From an uncultured Chitinophaga sp. (lineage in GTDB: Bacteria > Bacteroidota > Bacteroidia > Chitinophagales > Chitinophagaceae), in NCBI RefSeq assembly GCF_946479755.1, contig NZ_CAMLHC010000008.1, forward strand, positions 62,001 to 126,000: a stretch of DNA of 64,000 nt, in the 5' to 3' direction. The translations under genes were made by a program, and so were the position numbers. Positions within the stretch are counted from its first letter, which is position 1, and the number at the start of each line of letters is the position of its first letter. Positions 1-9,568 of the stretch are shown in pieces. The notes under the pieces are model-generated. The model made no database searches and had not been told where the DNA came from. It saw nothing but the letters and a program-made list of their open reading frames with translations.

Positions 1-1164
1 ACCCTGATTTCGGCCATCCTCCTGCTGTTCCGTCAGGGATGGCGTACAGGGGTGAACCGTGCGGCAGAAGCGATGACCATCTTCGCGGTAATGTGCGCCG
101 GCCAGTTCCCGATTATTCACATGGGTCGTGTATGGATGGGCTTCTTTATCCTGCCTTATCCCAACACCCGCGGTCCGGTATGGGTTAACTTTAACTCTCC
201 GCTGCTGTGGGACGTATTCGCGATCTCCACTTACTTCACCGTTTCCCTGTTGTTCTGGTACTCCGGTCTGATCCCGGACTTCGCCACCATCCGCGACAGA
301 GCTAAAACCAAACTGCGTAAACTGCTGTATGGTGTAGCTTCCTTCGGCTGGACTGGTTCCACCAAACACTGGCAACGTCACGAAGCACTGTCACTGGTAC
401 TGGCAGGTTTGTCCACTCCGCTGGTACTTTCCGTACACACCATCGTATCCTTTGACTTTGCGACTTCTGTAATTCCTGGTTGGCACACTACCATCTTCCC
501 TCCCTACTTCGTGGCGGGTGCGATCTTCTCCGGATTCGCGATGGTACAAACCCTGCTGATCATCACCCGTAAAATATTACACCTCGAAGAATACATTACC
601 CTGGGTCACATGGAAGCCATGAACAAGGTAATCGTACTGACGGGTTCCGTAGTAGGTTGCGCTTACCTGACTGAGCTCTTCATGGCATGGTATGGTGCTA
701 ACCCTTACGAATTCGCTACCTTCTTCAAATACCGCGCTGCCGGTCCGCTGGGTTGGTCTTACTGGATCATGATGACCTGTAACGTAATCACTCCGCAGGT
801 GTTCTGGTTCCGCAAAATGAGAAGAAACGTGATGGTAACTTTCGTAATGTCCATCATCGTAAACATCGGTATGTGGTTCGAACGTTTTGTGATCATCTGT
901 ACTTCCCTGTACCGCGACTACCTGCCGTCCAGCTGGTCTTACTATCGTCCGTCCTGGCCGGAAGTTGGTTTCTACATGGGTACCTTCGGTCTGTTCTTCA
1001 CCTGCTATTTCCTGTTCGCCAAATACTTCCCGGTAATCGCGGTAGCTGAGATCAAGTCTATCCTGAAAACATCCGGTGAGAACTTTAAAGAAGGCATGGA
1101 GAAATACGAAGGCGAAACTGCAGAGCAATTTGCACACGCTGTTCACCACGAACATGCTCACTAA
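1..1164 (+). CDS. actC: Alternative complex III subunit C (NrfD-like), 5' end outside window
   Basis: Integral membrane subunit of the quinol:cytochrome c oxidoreductase (alternative complex III), which oxidises menaquinol and hands electrons to cytochrome c. The reading frame is open from base 1, so the GTG at 52 is an internal Val and the gene starts upstream. At least eight hydrophobic segments are visible, in the NrfD/PsrC style. The protein ends in a His-rich tail (AVHHEHAH). The identification rests on this topology and on the order actD-actE-actF directly downstream. actA and actB would be expected upstream, outside the window. Confidence 0.9.
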   Translation, partial: TLISAILLLFRQGWRTGVNRAAEAMTIFAVMCAGQFPIIHMGRVWMGFFILPYPNTRGPVWVNFNSPLLWDVFAISTYFTVSLLFWYSGLIPDFATIRDRAKTKLRKLLYGVASFGWTGSTKHWQRHEALSLVLAGLSTPLVLSVHTIVSFDFATSVIPGWHTTIFPPYFVAGAIFSGFAMVQTLLIITRKILHLEEYITLGHMEAMNKVIVLTGSVVGCAYLTELFMAWYGANPYEFATFFKYRAAGPLGWSYWIMMTCNVITPQVFWFRKMRRNVMVTFVMSIIVNIGMWFERFVIICTSLYRDYLPSSWSYYRPSWPEVGFYMGTFGLFFTCYFLFAKYFPVIAVAEIKSILKTSGENFKEGMEKYEGETAEQFAHAVHHEHAH

Positions 1165-1213
1165 TCAGATGAATTGACAGAATTAATTAATTGGAATTTG
1201 AATTTTTAAATAT

Positions 1214-1801
1214 ATGGCTGTTAAAAATTTTGTTGTAGGCTTGTTTGACGATGAGGCAGTGTTGTTCCCGGCAGTGAAGAAAGTACGCACTGCAGGTTAC
1301 AAGTTGCACGATGTATACACTCCTTTTCCTGTTCACGGCCTGGATCATGCAATGGGTTTAAGGGAAACCAGCCTGCACACAGCCGGTTTCATATATGGTA
1401 TCACTGGTACCACCACGGCTTTAACTTTCATGAGCTGGGTATTTAACGTGGATTGGCCGCTGAACATCGGTGGTAAGCCTCACTTCCCGTTACCAGCATT
1501 TATTCCTATTACCTTCGAGTTGACTGTATTGTTTGCTGCGGTTGGGATGGTAATGACTTTCTGCTACCTGTGCCAGTTAATGCCAGGTGTAAAGAAACAT
1601 ATCTTCCACCCCAGACAGACGGATGATAAGTTTGTAATGGTGATCGAGCTCACAGAAAAGACCAACGCAGAAGAAGTAAAACGCTTCCTGAATGAGGCCG
1701 GTGCGCACGACATCAACGAACAAAGAGCGGAAGCTGGCTGGTGGTACGGCCGCTTTGACCAGGCTGATGAAGATGTTCACGCCCGTCCGGTTAACGCTTA
1801 A
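1214..1801 (+). CDS. actD: Alternative complex III subunit D (DUF3341)
   Basis: A 195-residue protein starting MAVKNFVVGLFDDEAVLF, the typical opening of the DUF3341 subunit of alternative complex III. A soluble N-terminal part (about residues 1-55) is followed by two transmembrane helices (about 58-80 and 95-120) and a short soluble C-terminus. The family is a peripheral/membrane subunit without cofactors that packs beside ActB and ActC. It sits 49 bases after actC in the same transcription unit. The function is known only through the complex. Confidence 0.92.
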   Translation: MAVKNFVVGLFDDEAVLFPAVKKVRTAGYKLHDVYTPFPVHGLDHAMGLRETSLHTAGFIYGITGTTTALTFMSWVFNVDWPLNIGGKPHFPLPAFIPITFELTVLFAAVGMVMTFCYLCQLMPGVKKHIFHPRQTDDKFVMVIELTEKTNAEEVKRFLNEAGAHDINEQRAEAGWWYGRFDQADEDVHARPVNA

Positions 1802-1883
1802 TAACATTAACAGCAAAAAATTACAGTTGCAACCATTAGGTACTGGGAGCAGAACTAATGAAAGCTAGAATAAATAATTTCTG

Positions 1884-2489
1884 ATGAAAAGGACTTCTAA
1901 CATATTGATTGTAGCCGCATTGGCAACTGGAGCTTTCCTGGCAGCCTGTAATAAGGGGGAGCACAACAGAAAGCCCGGCAGGATTTATGTGCCCGACATG
2001 TATGAATCCCGTGCGTATGAGTTTTACAGTGCACGTTTGGCAGGTCTGAAACCAGTGGACGGAACCGTGAAGAGAGGTGAACTTTTGCCCTACCATCTGA
2101 AAGAAGCAGATACAGCACAGGCTAACCTGGTGAAAAATCCGCTGACAATCACCGCCGATGATCTGAAAGAAGGTGAACGTTTGTTTAATATTTACTGCGG
2201 TATCTGCCATGGTACTGCGCTGGACGGTAACGGTCCGCTGTACAAAGGAGGCGATGGTCCTTACTCTGCAGCACCTGCCAACCTGATAGCCGGTGCAAAA
2301 GCCGGGTACTCCGAAGGCCGCCTGTTTCACGTGATGACCTACGGTTATAACATGATGGGCAGCTACGCCAGCCAGCTCGACAGGGCACAACGCTGGAAAG
2401 TGGCCGCTTACATCAAGAGCAAACAGCCTGGCGCTGCTCAGCCAGCAGCAGCTGCTGCTCCGGCCGCAGATAGCACCACCGCTAAATAA
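1884..2489 (+). CDS. actE: Alternative complex III subunit E, monoheme cytochrome c lipoprotein
   Basis: A 201-residue cytochrome with a lipoprotein signal peptide ending in the lipobox LAAC. It has one heme c site, CGICH, near residue 110, and a likely Met axial ligand further on (YGYNMMGSYASQL). The last 25 residues are Ala/Pro-rich and low-complexity. In characterised alternative complex III the lipid-anchored monoheme subunit carries electrons from the ActA hemes towards the oxidase. Its place between actD and actF fits that role. Confidence 0.92.
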   Translation: MKRTSNILIVAALATGAFLAACNKGEHNRKPGRIYVPDMYESRAYEFYSARLAGLKPVDGTVKRGELLPYHLKEADTAQANLVKNPLTITADDLKEGERLFNIYCGICHGTALDGNGPLYKGGDGPYSAAPANLIAGAKAGYSEGRLFHVMTYGYNMMGSYASQLDRAQRWKVAAYIKSKQPGAAQPAAAAAPAADSTTAK

Positions 2490-2539
2490 GTTAGAGAGAG
2501 TTAAAACTGAATTTCAAACAAGTATTTTAATATACAGTA

Positions 2540-3745
2540 ATGAAAGACCAATTTGTAGTACCGGCAAGATTAAAAAAGACCAGCTTCGTGTTAATGGGCG
2601 TGGGCTTGCTGACTTTATTGATCGGATTAATTGCGTTTCAAGGTGAGAGCGCGACACGGTTCTGGGCCGGTCTGTTGCAAAACAGCAGCTTCTTTTTGCT
2701 GATTACATTGGCCAGCACCTTTTTTATTGCAGCCACAACCCTGGCCCACGGTGGTTGGCAGATCGCTTTCCGTCGTGTGCCGGAAGCAATCTCCATGGCA
2801 GTTCCTGCCCTGTGTGCGATCCTGTTTATCATTTTAATGATCCTCGTTTTCGGTGGTAAAGAACACATCTACCACTGGTTAAACGCTCATCACGTAGCAG
2901 AAGATAAAATCCTCAGCTGGAAATCCGCTTTCCTGAACAAAGGATTCTTCACTGCTGCCACCATTATCACTATGGGCTTGTGGATTTTCTTCACCCTGAA
3001 GCTCCGCAACATGTCCATCGAAGAAGATGGCTGGGACCTGAAACCTGAAACCGGCCGTAAACTCATCTGGAGAAACACCGTTTGGTGCGGTGGCTTCCTG
3101 GTAGTCTTCACCCTGAGCGTTGGCTCCACCACCCCCTGGCTGTGGCTGATGAGCATCGATGCGCACTGGTTCTCTACCATGTATTCCTGGTATACTTTCG
3201 CCAGCAGCTGGGTATCAGGCCTGTCCCTGATCGCACTGTTCGTGGTGTACCTGAAGAAAAACGGTTACCTGACTTATGTAAATGAAGAACACCTGCACGA
3301 CTTAGGTAAATTTATCTTTGCTTTCAGCATCTTCTGGACTTACCTCTGGTTCTCCCAGTACATGCTGATCTGGTACGCCAACATGCCGGAAGAAACTGAA
3401 TACTTCCAGCCGCGCGTATGGGGCGAATGGAGACCTATCTTCTTCCTCAACCTCCTGATCAACTTTATCACTCCGTTGCTGTTCCTGATGAAAAGGGACA
3501 CCAAACGTAACTATACTTCAGTCGCTTTCATCGCTGTGGTAGTGATCGCCGGTCACTGGCTGGACTTCTGGCAGATGGTAGGTCCCGGTACTTACAAACA
3601 CCTGGTATTCCCTTGGTATGAACTGGGTCTGGGCGTAGGTTTCGTAGGCCTGATCATTTTCCTGGTAGCTAACGCGCTGACCAAAGCGCCGCTGGTTCCG
3701 AAAAATCACCCTTACCTGAAAGAAAGCATTGTTCACCACACCTAA
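2540..3745 (+). CDS. actF: Alternative complex III subunit F (quinol:cytochrome c oxidoreductase membrane subunit)
   Basis: A 401-residue protein with about ten transmembrane helices. ActF is related to ActC but usually lacks a quinol site, and is a structural or proton-path subunit of the complex. Recognisable conserved parts are the HxFSTMYSWY region in the middle and the FSQYMLIWYANMPEE segment. It is the last act gene and is followed after 63 bases by cytochrome oxidase subunit II, the usual order in Bacteroidota. Confidence 0.92.
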   Translation: MKDQFVVPARLKKTSFVLMGVGLLTLLIGLIAFQGESATRFWAGLLQNSSFFLLITLASTFFIAATTLAHGGWQIAFRRVPEAISMAVPALCAILFIILMILVFGGKEHIYHWLNAHHVAEDKILSWKSAFLNKGFFTAATIITMGLWIFFTLKLRNMSIEEDGWDLKPETGRKLIWRNTVWCGGFLVVFTLSVGSTTPWLWLMSIDAHWFSTMYSWYTFASSWVSGLSLIALFVVYLKKNGYLTYVNEEHLHDLGKFIFAFSIFWTYLWFSQYMLIWYANMPEETEYFQPRVWGEWRPIFFLNLLINFITPLLFLMKRDTKRNYTSVAFIAVVVIAGHWLDFWQMVGPGTYKHLVFPWYELGLGVGFVGLIIFLVANALTKAPLVPKNHPYLKESIVHHT

Positions 3746-3808
3746 TATGGTGATAACGAAGATTTAGCAATAGAAAAGCATTAGATAACTTAATTATTTC
3801 ATATAGCA

Positions 3809-4846
3809 ATGTCAGGATTTTTAGCAGTCTTAGTTATTGTTCTCATATTCATAGTCATCTTCCAGATTGCGAAGGCGAGCGAATATGTGTCCATATTGAA
3901 GGGAGAAAAGAAAGCGCGCCAGCAAAGCAACCGTATCAATGGTTTCCTGCTGATAGCATTCCTGGTGCTGGGGCTCATCGGCGTGTATTATTGTAATAAT
4001 CTGCTGAAAGGCAAGATCCTGGGCGAATCTGCTTCTGTGCAGGGTGAAGGGGTGGATACCCTCATCTATGTAACCCTCGCCATCACCGGTGTTGTGTTCG
4101 TAGGTACCCAGATCCTCCTGTTCTGGTTCGCATTCAAATACCAGGAGAAAGAAGGCCGTAAAGCATTTTACTTTCCGCATAACAACAGACTGGAAGTGAT
4201 CTGGACCGTTATCCCGGCCATCGCACTGACCGTTCTGGTGGCTTTTGGTCTGAAACACTGGTTCCAGCTGACTTCTGATGCACCGAAAGATGCAGCAGTC
4301 GTTGAAATCACTGGTAAACAATTTAACTGGCTCATCCGCTACCCGGGTAAAGACGGTCAGCTCGGCCGCCGCGATTTCAAAAAAATCGACGAAGCTGCCA
4401 GCAACCCGCTGGGTATGGACTGGGATGACCAGCTGAGTAAAGATGACTTCATGGCTACTGAAGTGCACCTGGTAGTAGGTAAACCCGTAAAATTCGTAAT
4501 CGGTTCCCGTGATGTTATTCACGACGTTGGTTTACCTCAGTTCCGTATGAAAATGGACGCTGTGCCCGGTATCCCTACCACCCTGTGGTTCACACCGAAG
4601 TTCACTACTAAACAAATGAAGGAAAAAACCGGTAACCCGGATTTTACCTACGAAATATCCTGCGATCAGATGTGTGGATCCGGTCACTACTCCATGAGAG
4701 GCGTGATCGTTGTTGAAACTCAGGAAGAATACGATGCCTGGGTTGCCAAACAACCGCTGCAGTACAGCCTGGCTCACCCGGCTCCTGAAGCGCCAAAGGC
4801 CGATAGCACACAAAAAACAGTGGCCGCGAACATCGCTAAGCCGTAA
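3809..4846 (+). CDS. ctaC: Cytochrome c oxidase subunit II
   Basis: CuA-bearing subunit that accepts electrons from cytochrome c. Three N-terminal hydrophobic segments are visible (about residues 2-22, 45-65 and 92-115), one more than the classic two, which is common in Bacteroidota. The periplasmic cupredoxin domain carries the CuA ligands in CDQMCGSGHYSM (Cys-x3-Cys, His, Met) near residue 290, with the first His in SRDVIHDVGLP near 238. There is no C-terminal heme c domain, so cytochrome c has to be separate (probably ActE). It lies 106 bases upstream of subunit I. Confidence 0.95.
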   Translation: MSGFLAVLVIVLIFIVIFQIAKASEYVSILKGEKKARQQSNRINGFLLIAFLVLGLIGVYYCNNLLKGKILGESASVQGEGVDTLIYVTLAITGVVFVGTQILLFWFAFKYQEKEGRKAFYFPHNNRLEVIWTVIPAIALTVLVAFGLKHWFQLTSDAPKDAAVVEITGKQFNWLIRYPGKDGQLGRRDFKKIDEAASNPLGMDWDDQLSKDDFMATEVHLVVGKPVKFVIGSRDVIHDVGLPQFRMKMDAVPGIPTTLWFTPKFTTKQMKEKTGNPDFTYEISCDQMCGSGHYSMRGVIVVETQEEYDAWVAKQPLQYSLAHPAPEAPKADSTQKTVAANIAKP

Positions 4847-4952
4847 TTTTGTGTAGAAGAATTTTTTGACGCAGTACTTAACCAATAATAAAAGACAAAC
4901 TGACAAACGCGATACTTCCCGGGCGTTGGTTTATTAATAAACAGAACCGATT

Positions 4953-6764
4953 ATGAGTAACGAAGCAACATTGCACAGTCAACAGGAGGTAATGCACGGC
5001 GCGCATGATCATCATGATCATGAGCACCATCATGAAGACAATTTCATCTCGAAATATGTATTCAGCCTTGATCATAAAATGATTGCCAAACAATTCCTGA
5101 TCACCGGTATTATTTGGGCTATCATCGGTGCTTTCTTTTCTGTGGTGTTCCGTTTGCAACTGGGTTTTCCCGATGCTACTTTCCCCTGGCTGGAAAGCAT
5201 TCTGGGTCACTGGGCTAAAGGTGGCCGTATCACTCCCGAAGCTTACTATGCATTGGTAACAATGCACGGTACTATCCTCGTATTCTTTGTATTGACCGCT
5301 GGTTTGAGTGGTACCTTCTCTAACCTGCTCATTCCGCTGCAGGTAGGTGCCCGCGATATGGCTTCTCCGTTCATGAACTGCCTCAGCTACTGGTTCTTCT
5401 TCCTGGCCAGCCTCGTGATGATGGCTTCCCTGTTCGTTCAGACAGGACCGGCTTCCGGCGGTTGGACCATGTACCCTCCGCTGAGTGCACTGGGAGACGC
5501 TTCCATCGGTTCTAAAATAGGGGTCGACCTCTGGCTGATCTCCATGGCACTGTTTGTTGTTTCACAGCTGCTGGGCGGTCTGAACTATATCTCTACCCTC
5601 CTGAACATGCGTACCAAAGGTATGAGCATGACCAAAATGCCTTTAACCATCTGGTCATTCTTCTTTACCGCTGTACTGGGCGTACTGTCTTTCCCGGTAC
5701 TGCTGTCCGGCTTCATCCTTCTGCTGATGGACCGTCACGCTGGTACCAGCTTCTATCTCTCTGACATCTTTATCGCAGGTAAAGCCCTGGCAAACGAAGG
5801 CGGCAGCGCCATCCTCTACCAGCACTTGTTCTGGTTCCTGGGCCACCCTGAAGTATACATCATCATCCTCCCTGCCATGGGTATGGTGTCTGAAGTACTG
5901 GCAGTTAGCTCCCGTAAACCTATCTTCGGCTACCTCGCCATGATCGGTTCCCTGTTCGCTATCTGTATCCTGGCCTTCCTGGTTTGGGCGCACCACATGT
6001 TCGTTACTGGTCTGAACCCATTCCTCGGCGCCTTCTTCGTACTCCTCACCCTCCTCATTGCGGTACCATCTGCCATCAAGGTGTTTAACTGGCTTACCAC
6101 CATCTGGAAAGGGAACATCCGCTTCACACCGGCCTCCCTGTTCTCCATCGGTTTCGTGAGCACCTTCATCTCTGGTGGTCTGACCGGTATCTGGCTGGGT
6201 AACTCCTCTATCGATATTCACCTGCACGATACCTACTTTGTAATCGCACACTTCCACATCGTAATGGGTGTGTCCGCATTCTTTGGTATGTTCGCAGGTA
6301 TCTACCACTGGTTCCCGAAAATGTATGGCCGCTTTATGAACAATACCATCGGCTATATCCACTTCTGGGTAACACTGGTAGGCGCGTACCTGATCTTCTG
6401 GCCTATGCACTACGAAGGTATGGCCGGTATGCCAAGAAGGTATTTCGACTATTCCAGCTGGACTTCCTTCAACCAGTTCGGTGGCCTGAACCAGTTTATC
6501 AGCATCGTGGTAATCCTGGTGTTCGCTACACAGCTGCTGTTTGTGTTCAACTTCTTCTACAGCATCTTCAAAGGAAGAAAACTGACCGAACAGAACCCCT
6601 GGAAAGCGACTTCCCTGGAATGGACTACGCCGATCAACCCGGGTCACGGCAACTGGCCTGGTGAAATTCCTGAAGTTCACCGTTGGGCTTATGACTACAG
6701 CAAGGATGGAAGAGACTTCATCCCGCAGACAGAACCGATTGGTCCTAACGAGTCAGCTCACTAA
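4953..6764 (+). CDS. ctaD: Cytochrome c oxidase subunit I
   Basis: Catalytic heme-copper subunit of 603 residues. Visible signatures are the CuB site with the His-Tyr crosslink and D-channel Glu in GHPEVY, the CuB histidines in WAHHMFV, and the heme a/a3 histidines in DTYFVIAHFHIVMG. The D-channel Glu marks an A1-type oxidase. The cytoplasmic N-terminus is unusually His-rich (GAHDHHDHEHHHED). It reduces O2 with electrons from subunit II and pumps protons. It ends just before a hairpin at 6777-6813, then a new promoter. Confidence 0.97.
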   Translation: MSNEATLHSQQEVMHGAHDHHDHEHHHEDNFISKYVFSLDHKMIAKQFLITGIIWAIIGAFFSVVFRLQLGFPDATFPWLESILGHWAKGGRITPEAYYALVTMHGTILVFFVLTAGLSGTFSNLLIPLQVGARDMASPFMNCLSYWFFFLASLVMMASLFVQTGPASGGWTMYPPLSALGDASIGSKIGVDLWLISMALFVVSQLLGGLNYISTLLNMRTKGMSMTKMPLTIWSFFFTAVLGVLSFPVLLSGFILLLMDRHAGTSFYLSDIFIAGKALANEGGSAILYQHLFWFLGHPEVYIIILPAMGMVSEVLAVSSRKPIFGYLAMIGSLFAICILAFLVWAHHMFVTGLNPFLGAFFVLLTLLIAVPSAIKVFNWLTTIWKGNIRFTPASLFSIGFVSTFISGGLTGIWLGNSSIDIHLHDTYFVIAHFHIVMGVSAFFGMFAGIYHWFPKMYGRFMNNTIGYIHFWVTLVGAYLIFWPMHYEGMAGMPRRYFDYSSWTSFNQFGGLNQFISIVVILVFATQLLFVFNFFYSIFKGRKLTEQNPWKATSLEWTTPINPGHGNWPGEIPEVHRWAYDYSKDGRDFIPQTEPIGPNESAH

Positions 6765-6776
6765 CTTATAAGACGG

Positions 6777-6813
6777 GATTCCGGAGCGCAGAAATAAACT
6801 GCTTTCCGGAATC
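6777..6813 (+). terminator. Hairpin between oxidase subunit I and ctaB
   Basis: Perfect 9-base arms GATTCCGGA (6777-6785) and TCCGGAATC (6805-6813), with an inner GCAG/CTGC pairing. The following bases are only weakly T-rich, so it may be an mRNA-stabilising hairpin or a leaky terminator. Confidence 0.55.
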
Positions 6814-6832
6814 TTGTTCACCGTGATGTTTG

Positions 6833-6840
6833 TAAATTTG
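6833..6840 (+). promoter_or_regulatory. -7 box TAAATTTG before ctaB
   Basis: Exact match to the Bacteroidota -7 consensus TAnnTTTG. A TTG at 6814-6816 lies 16 bases upstream as a possible -33 element. Transcription from here would start near 6846, which favours the ATG at 6878 over the GTG at 6863 as ctaB start. Confidence 0.55.
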
Positions 6841-6877
6841 TTCCGGATTTAAAACCCGGGATGTGGATAGAAATAAA

Positions 6878-7777
6878 ATGTTGCAAGAAAACTCCATAAA
6901 ATTGTCGTCATCGTATGCAGTAGCGAGTAAGGTGAAAGATTATTCTCAGTTAATGAAGTTTAATCTCACCTTCATGGTTGTATTTTCATCCGTGGTAGCT
7001 TATCTGCTCGTGCCGGGTGTGGAGTTTAACCTGATCAAAGTTCTTTTGTTATTTGCCGGTGGTTTGCTGGTTTCCGGATCAGCCAATACCATCAACCAGA
7101 TATGGGAAAAAAATACCGATAAGCTGATGGCCCGCACCGCCACCCGCCCCCTGCCCTCCGGCAGGATGAGCGAAACGGAAGCGATCATCGTAGCTGCGGT
7201 AACCGGTGTAGCGGGTTTCCTGGTCATGGGTTATTGCTTTAACTGGCTGAGCGCCGCCCTGAGCCTTTTCTCCCTCGTGATGTACGGTTTCGTATATACC
7301 CCGTGGAAGAAATGGAACTCCCTCGCTGTACTGGTGGGAGGTATTCCGGGCGCCATGCCGCTGCTCATCGGTTGGGCCGCAGGCGCCAACAACCTCTCCG
7401 AAGGTGGTTGGTCACTGTTTGCGATCCAGTTCCTGTGGCAGTTCCCGCATTTCTGGGCCATCGCCTGGATTGCGCATAAAGACTATACCCGCGCAGGGTT
7501 TAAACTGCTGCCTGCCAACGGCGAACCGAACAAGTTCACCGCCCTGCAGGCCGTAATGTACACCCTGTTACTGATCCCGGCCGGCGTAGCACCCTACCTG
7601 CTCAAGATCACAGGCGGTATTTCCGCTATCGTGGCTATCCTGGCAGGGCTGTTTTTCCTGTACCGCGCTATTAACCTGTACAGAAAGAATGATGTTCCGG
7701 CAGCACGTAAACTGATGTTTGGTTCATACATTTACCTGACCATTGTTCAGCTGGCACAGCTGCTGGACAAGGCCTAA
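6878..7777 (+). CDS. ctaB: Protoheme IX farnesyltransferase (heme o synthase)
   Basis: UbiA-family polytopic prenyltransferase of 299 residues that converts heme b to heme o, the precursor of heme a for the neighbouring oxidase. The two Asp-rich prenyl-diphosphate sites are present: NxxxDKLMARTATRPLP in the first third and the AHKDYTRAGFKLLP region in the second half. About nine membrane helices are visible. I chose ATG 6878 because the promoter at 6833 leaves almost no leader for the in-frame GTG at 6863. It is followed 17 bases later by a subunit III gene. Confidence 0.95.
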   Translation: MLQENSIKLSSSYAVASKVKDYSQLMKFNLTFMVVFSSVVAYLLVPGVEFNLIKVLLLFAGGLLVSGSANTINQIWEKNTDKLMARTATRPLPSGRMSETEAIIVAAVTGVAGFLVMGYCFNWLSAALSLFSLVMYGFVYTPWKKWNSLAVLVGGIPGAMPLLIGWAAGANNLSEGGWSLFAIQFLWQFPHFWAIAWIAHKDYTRAGFKLLPANGEPNKFTALQAVMYTLLLIPAGVAPYLLKITGGISAIVAILAGLFFLYRAINLYRKNDVPAARKLMFGSYIYLTIVQLAQLLDKA

Positions 7778-7794
7778 AAGCAATAGAAGGAGTG

Positions 7795-8358
7795 ATGCAT
7801 ACAATGAGCATACAACGTAAGAAAATTCATCCGCACAAGTATTCCCTATGGATAGCAATGGGTAGCATTACCATGATGTTCATCGGTTTTACGAGTGCAT
7901 ACGTTGTGAAGAGATCGCAGGCTAACTGGCTGGCATTTGAACTGCCGCATATTTTCTGGTTGTCTACTGCTGTGATTTTACTCAGCAGCCTGACCATCCA
8001 CCTGGCACTGAAACAGTTCAGGGAAAGGAATATGCAGCGCTATAAGCAGTTGATCACCCTCACGGCCGTACTGGGCGTGGTTTTCGCTGCTTGCCAATGG
8101 ATCGGCTTTTCACAATTGAAAAACAGCGGACTTCCCCTCAGCGGGCCTGTTTCCGCTTCCTTTATTTATGTTATCGTAGGCGTGCACATGCTGCACGTAT
8201 TGGGCGGTGTGGTAGCATTGCTCATCATGTTTGCGAGAGCCTACCGGACCCGCATTCGGACCTACTCCCCAGTACCCATCGAAGTTGCCGCTACCTATTG
8301 GCATTTTGTGGATGTGCTGTGGATCTACCTGTTGATTTTTTTAAGTATCGCGAGATAA
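7795..8358 (+). CDS. Cytochrome c oxidase subunit III-type protein, first copy
   Basis: A 187-residue protein with five hydrophobic segments in the subunit III fold. The conserved end YWHFVDVLWIYLLIFL and the VGVHMLHVLGG segment are characteristic. It is shorter than the second subunit III protein directly downstream (gap 27 bases), and the pair probably derives from duplication; tandem subunit III genes are usual in Bacteroidota oxidase clusters. The start is taken at ATG 7795 after an AGAAGGAG purine run; an in-frame GTG sits one codon earlier. Confidence 0.88.
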   Translation: MHTMSIQRKKIHPHKYSLWIAMGSITMMFIGFTSAYVVKRSQANWLAFELPHIFWLSTAVILLSSLTIHLALKQFRERNMQRYKQLITLTAVLGVVFAACQWIGFSQLKNSGLPLSGPVSASFIYVIVGVHMLHVLGGVVALLIMFARAYRTRIRTYSPVPIEVAATYWHFVDVLWIYLLIFLSIAR

Positions 8359-8385
8359 ACTTTGTAAAATTTTATAAAACTAACA

Positions 8386-9060
8386 ATGGACACAGCAGTT
8401 ACAGCGAAGAAAAAATGGTGGGACGGAGGATACTCTCCCTTTAATGTGAGCTATGGCAAGTTGATGATGTGGTACTTCCTGATATCAGATGCCTTCACTT
8501 TCGGAGCCTTACTGATCTCTTACGGAACTATTCGCTTCTCCAGCACTTCCTGGCCTGATCCGAACGAGGTTTTCCGCTCTTTCCCGGGTATGGGACATGC
8601 CAACTTACCGCTGGTATTCGTGAGCTTGATGACCTTTATCCTCATCATGAGCTCTGTAACCATGGTACTGGCCGTTCACGCCGGTCACATGAGAGATAAA
8701 AAAGCTGTTGCCAAATGGCTGACCTGGACCATCATCGGTGGCGCCTGCTTCCTGGCCTGCCAGGCCTGGGAATGGACACACCTGTACCATGAAGGTGCAT
8801 GGTGGGGCCGCAACCCTTTCCACAACGTTGACGGTACACTGGCTTCTACCAACTTCACCAACTTCTTCTTTACCATCACCGGCTTCCACGGCCTGCACGT
8901 AACTTCCGGCGTGGTGCTGAACATCATCATCCTCGCTAACGTACTGAAAGGTACTTACGAAGAAAGAGGTCACTACGAAATGGTAGAAAAAGTAGGTCTT
9001 TACTGGCACTTTGTAGATCTGGTTTGGGTATTCGTATTCACCTGCTTCTACCTGCTCTGA
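8386..9060 (+). CDS. Cytochrome c oxidase subunit III, second copy
   Basis: A 224-residue subunit III with about five or six membrane helices. Key segments are TGFHGLHVTSGV and the C-terminal YWHFVDLVWVFVFTCFYLL, near-identical in pattern to the first copy. A conserved Glu lies in the helix AWEWTHLYHEGAWW. Subunit III stabilises subunit I and helps proton supply to the D-channel. It is in the same operon, 81 bases before subunit IV. Confidence 0.93.
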   Translation: MDTAVTAKKKWWDGGYSPFNVSYGKLMMWYFLISDAFTFGALLISYGTIRFSSTSWPDPNEVFRSFPGMGHANLPLVFVSLMTFILIMSSVTMVLAVHAGHMRDKKAVAKWLTWTIIGGACFLACQAWEWTHLYHEGAWWGRNPFHNVDGTLASTNFTNFFFTITGFHGLHVTSGVVLNIIILANVLKGTYEERGHYEMVEKVGLYWHFVDLVWVFVFTCFYLL

Positions 9061-9141
9061 TCCGGTAAATATCAGCTGCAACGAATACAAGGTTTGTAAT
9101 TTGAATTATCGCATTTTAGAATTTATTTAATCTCAATAGGA

Positions 9142-9540
9142 ATGGAGCATACGCATACTGCAGAAGGACATGCACATCATGATTCATCTACCAAAAAGAT
9201 CTGGAAAACATTCTGGATCCTCCTGGCTGTAACCATGGTAGAAGTTGGTCTGGCGTTTTTACACCTGGAAACAGGTTTCCCCAGCAGAGTAGTGCTGAAC
9301 GGCGTGTTCGTTATACTGACAATAGTGAAGGCATTTTATATCGTTTCCGAATTCATGCACCTCGGCAGCGAAATCAAAAACCTGATCTACACCGTCCTGC
9401 TTCCTTTGCTGCTCTTCATCTGGTTCATTATCGCTTTCCTCTATGAAGGCAATTCCTGGAAAAACATGAACAGGGACCTGAAACCAGGTACGCCGATAGA
9501 AGCAGTGAAAGCACCGGCAGAAGGACACGGACATCACTAA
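9142..9540 (+). CDS. Cytochrome c oxidase subunit IV family protein (CyoD/CtaF-like)
   Basis: A 132-residue protein with three transmembrane helices (about residues 20-38, 50-72 and 80-104), the topology of bacterial subunit IV. Both ends are His-rich: EHTHTAEGHAHHD at the N-terminus and AEGHGHH at the C-terminus, echoing the His-rich N-terminus of subunit I. The role is structural in the oxidase. It follows subunit III in the same transcription unit. Confidence 0.88.
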   Translation: MEHTHTAEGHAHHDSSTKKIWKTFWILLAVTMVEVGLAFLHLETGFPSRVVLNGVFVILTIVKAFYIVSEFMHLGSEIKNLIYTVLLPLLLFIWFIIAFLYEGNSWKNMNRDLKPGTPIEAVKAPAEGHGHH

Positions 9541-9568
9541 GTTTTTTTGACTATTAAATTTCAGCGTC

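Noticed and set aside
577..1161. Long minus-strand frames opposite the oxidase, DPP-IV, gpmI and other genes
   Set aside because: They mirror real genes with clear families on the other strand and have shadow-like composition.
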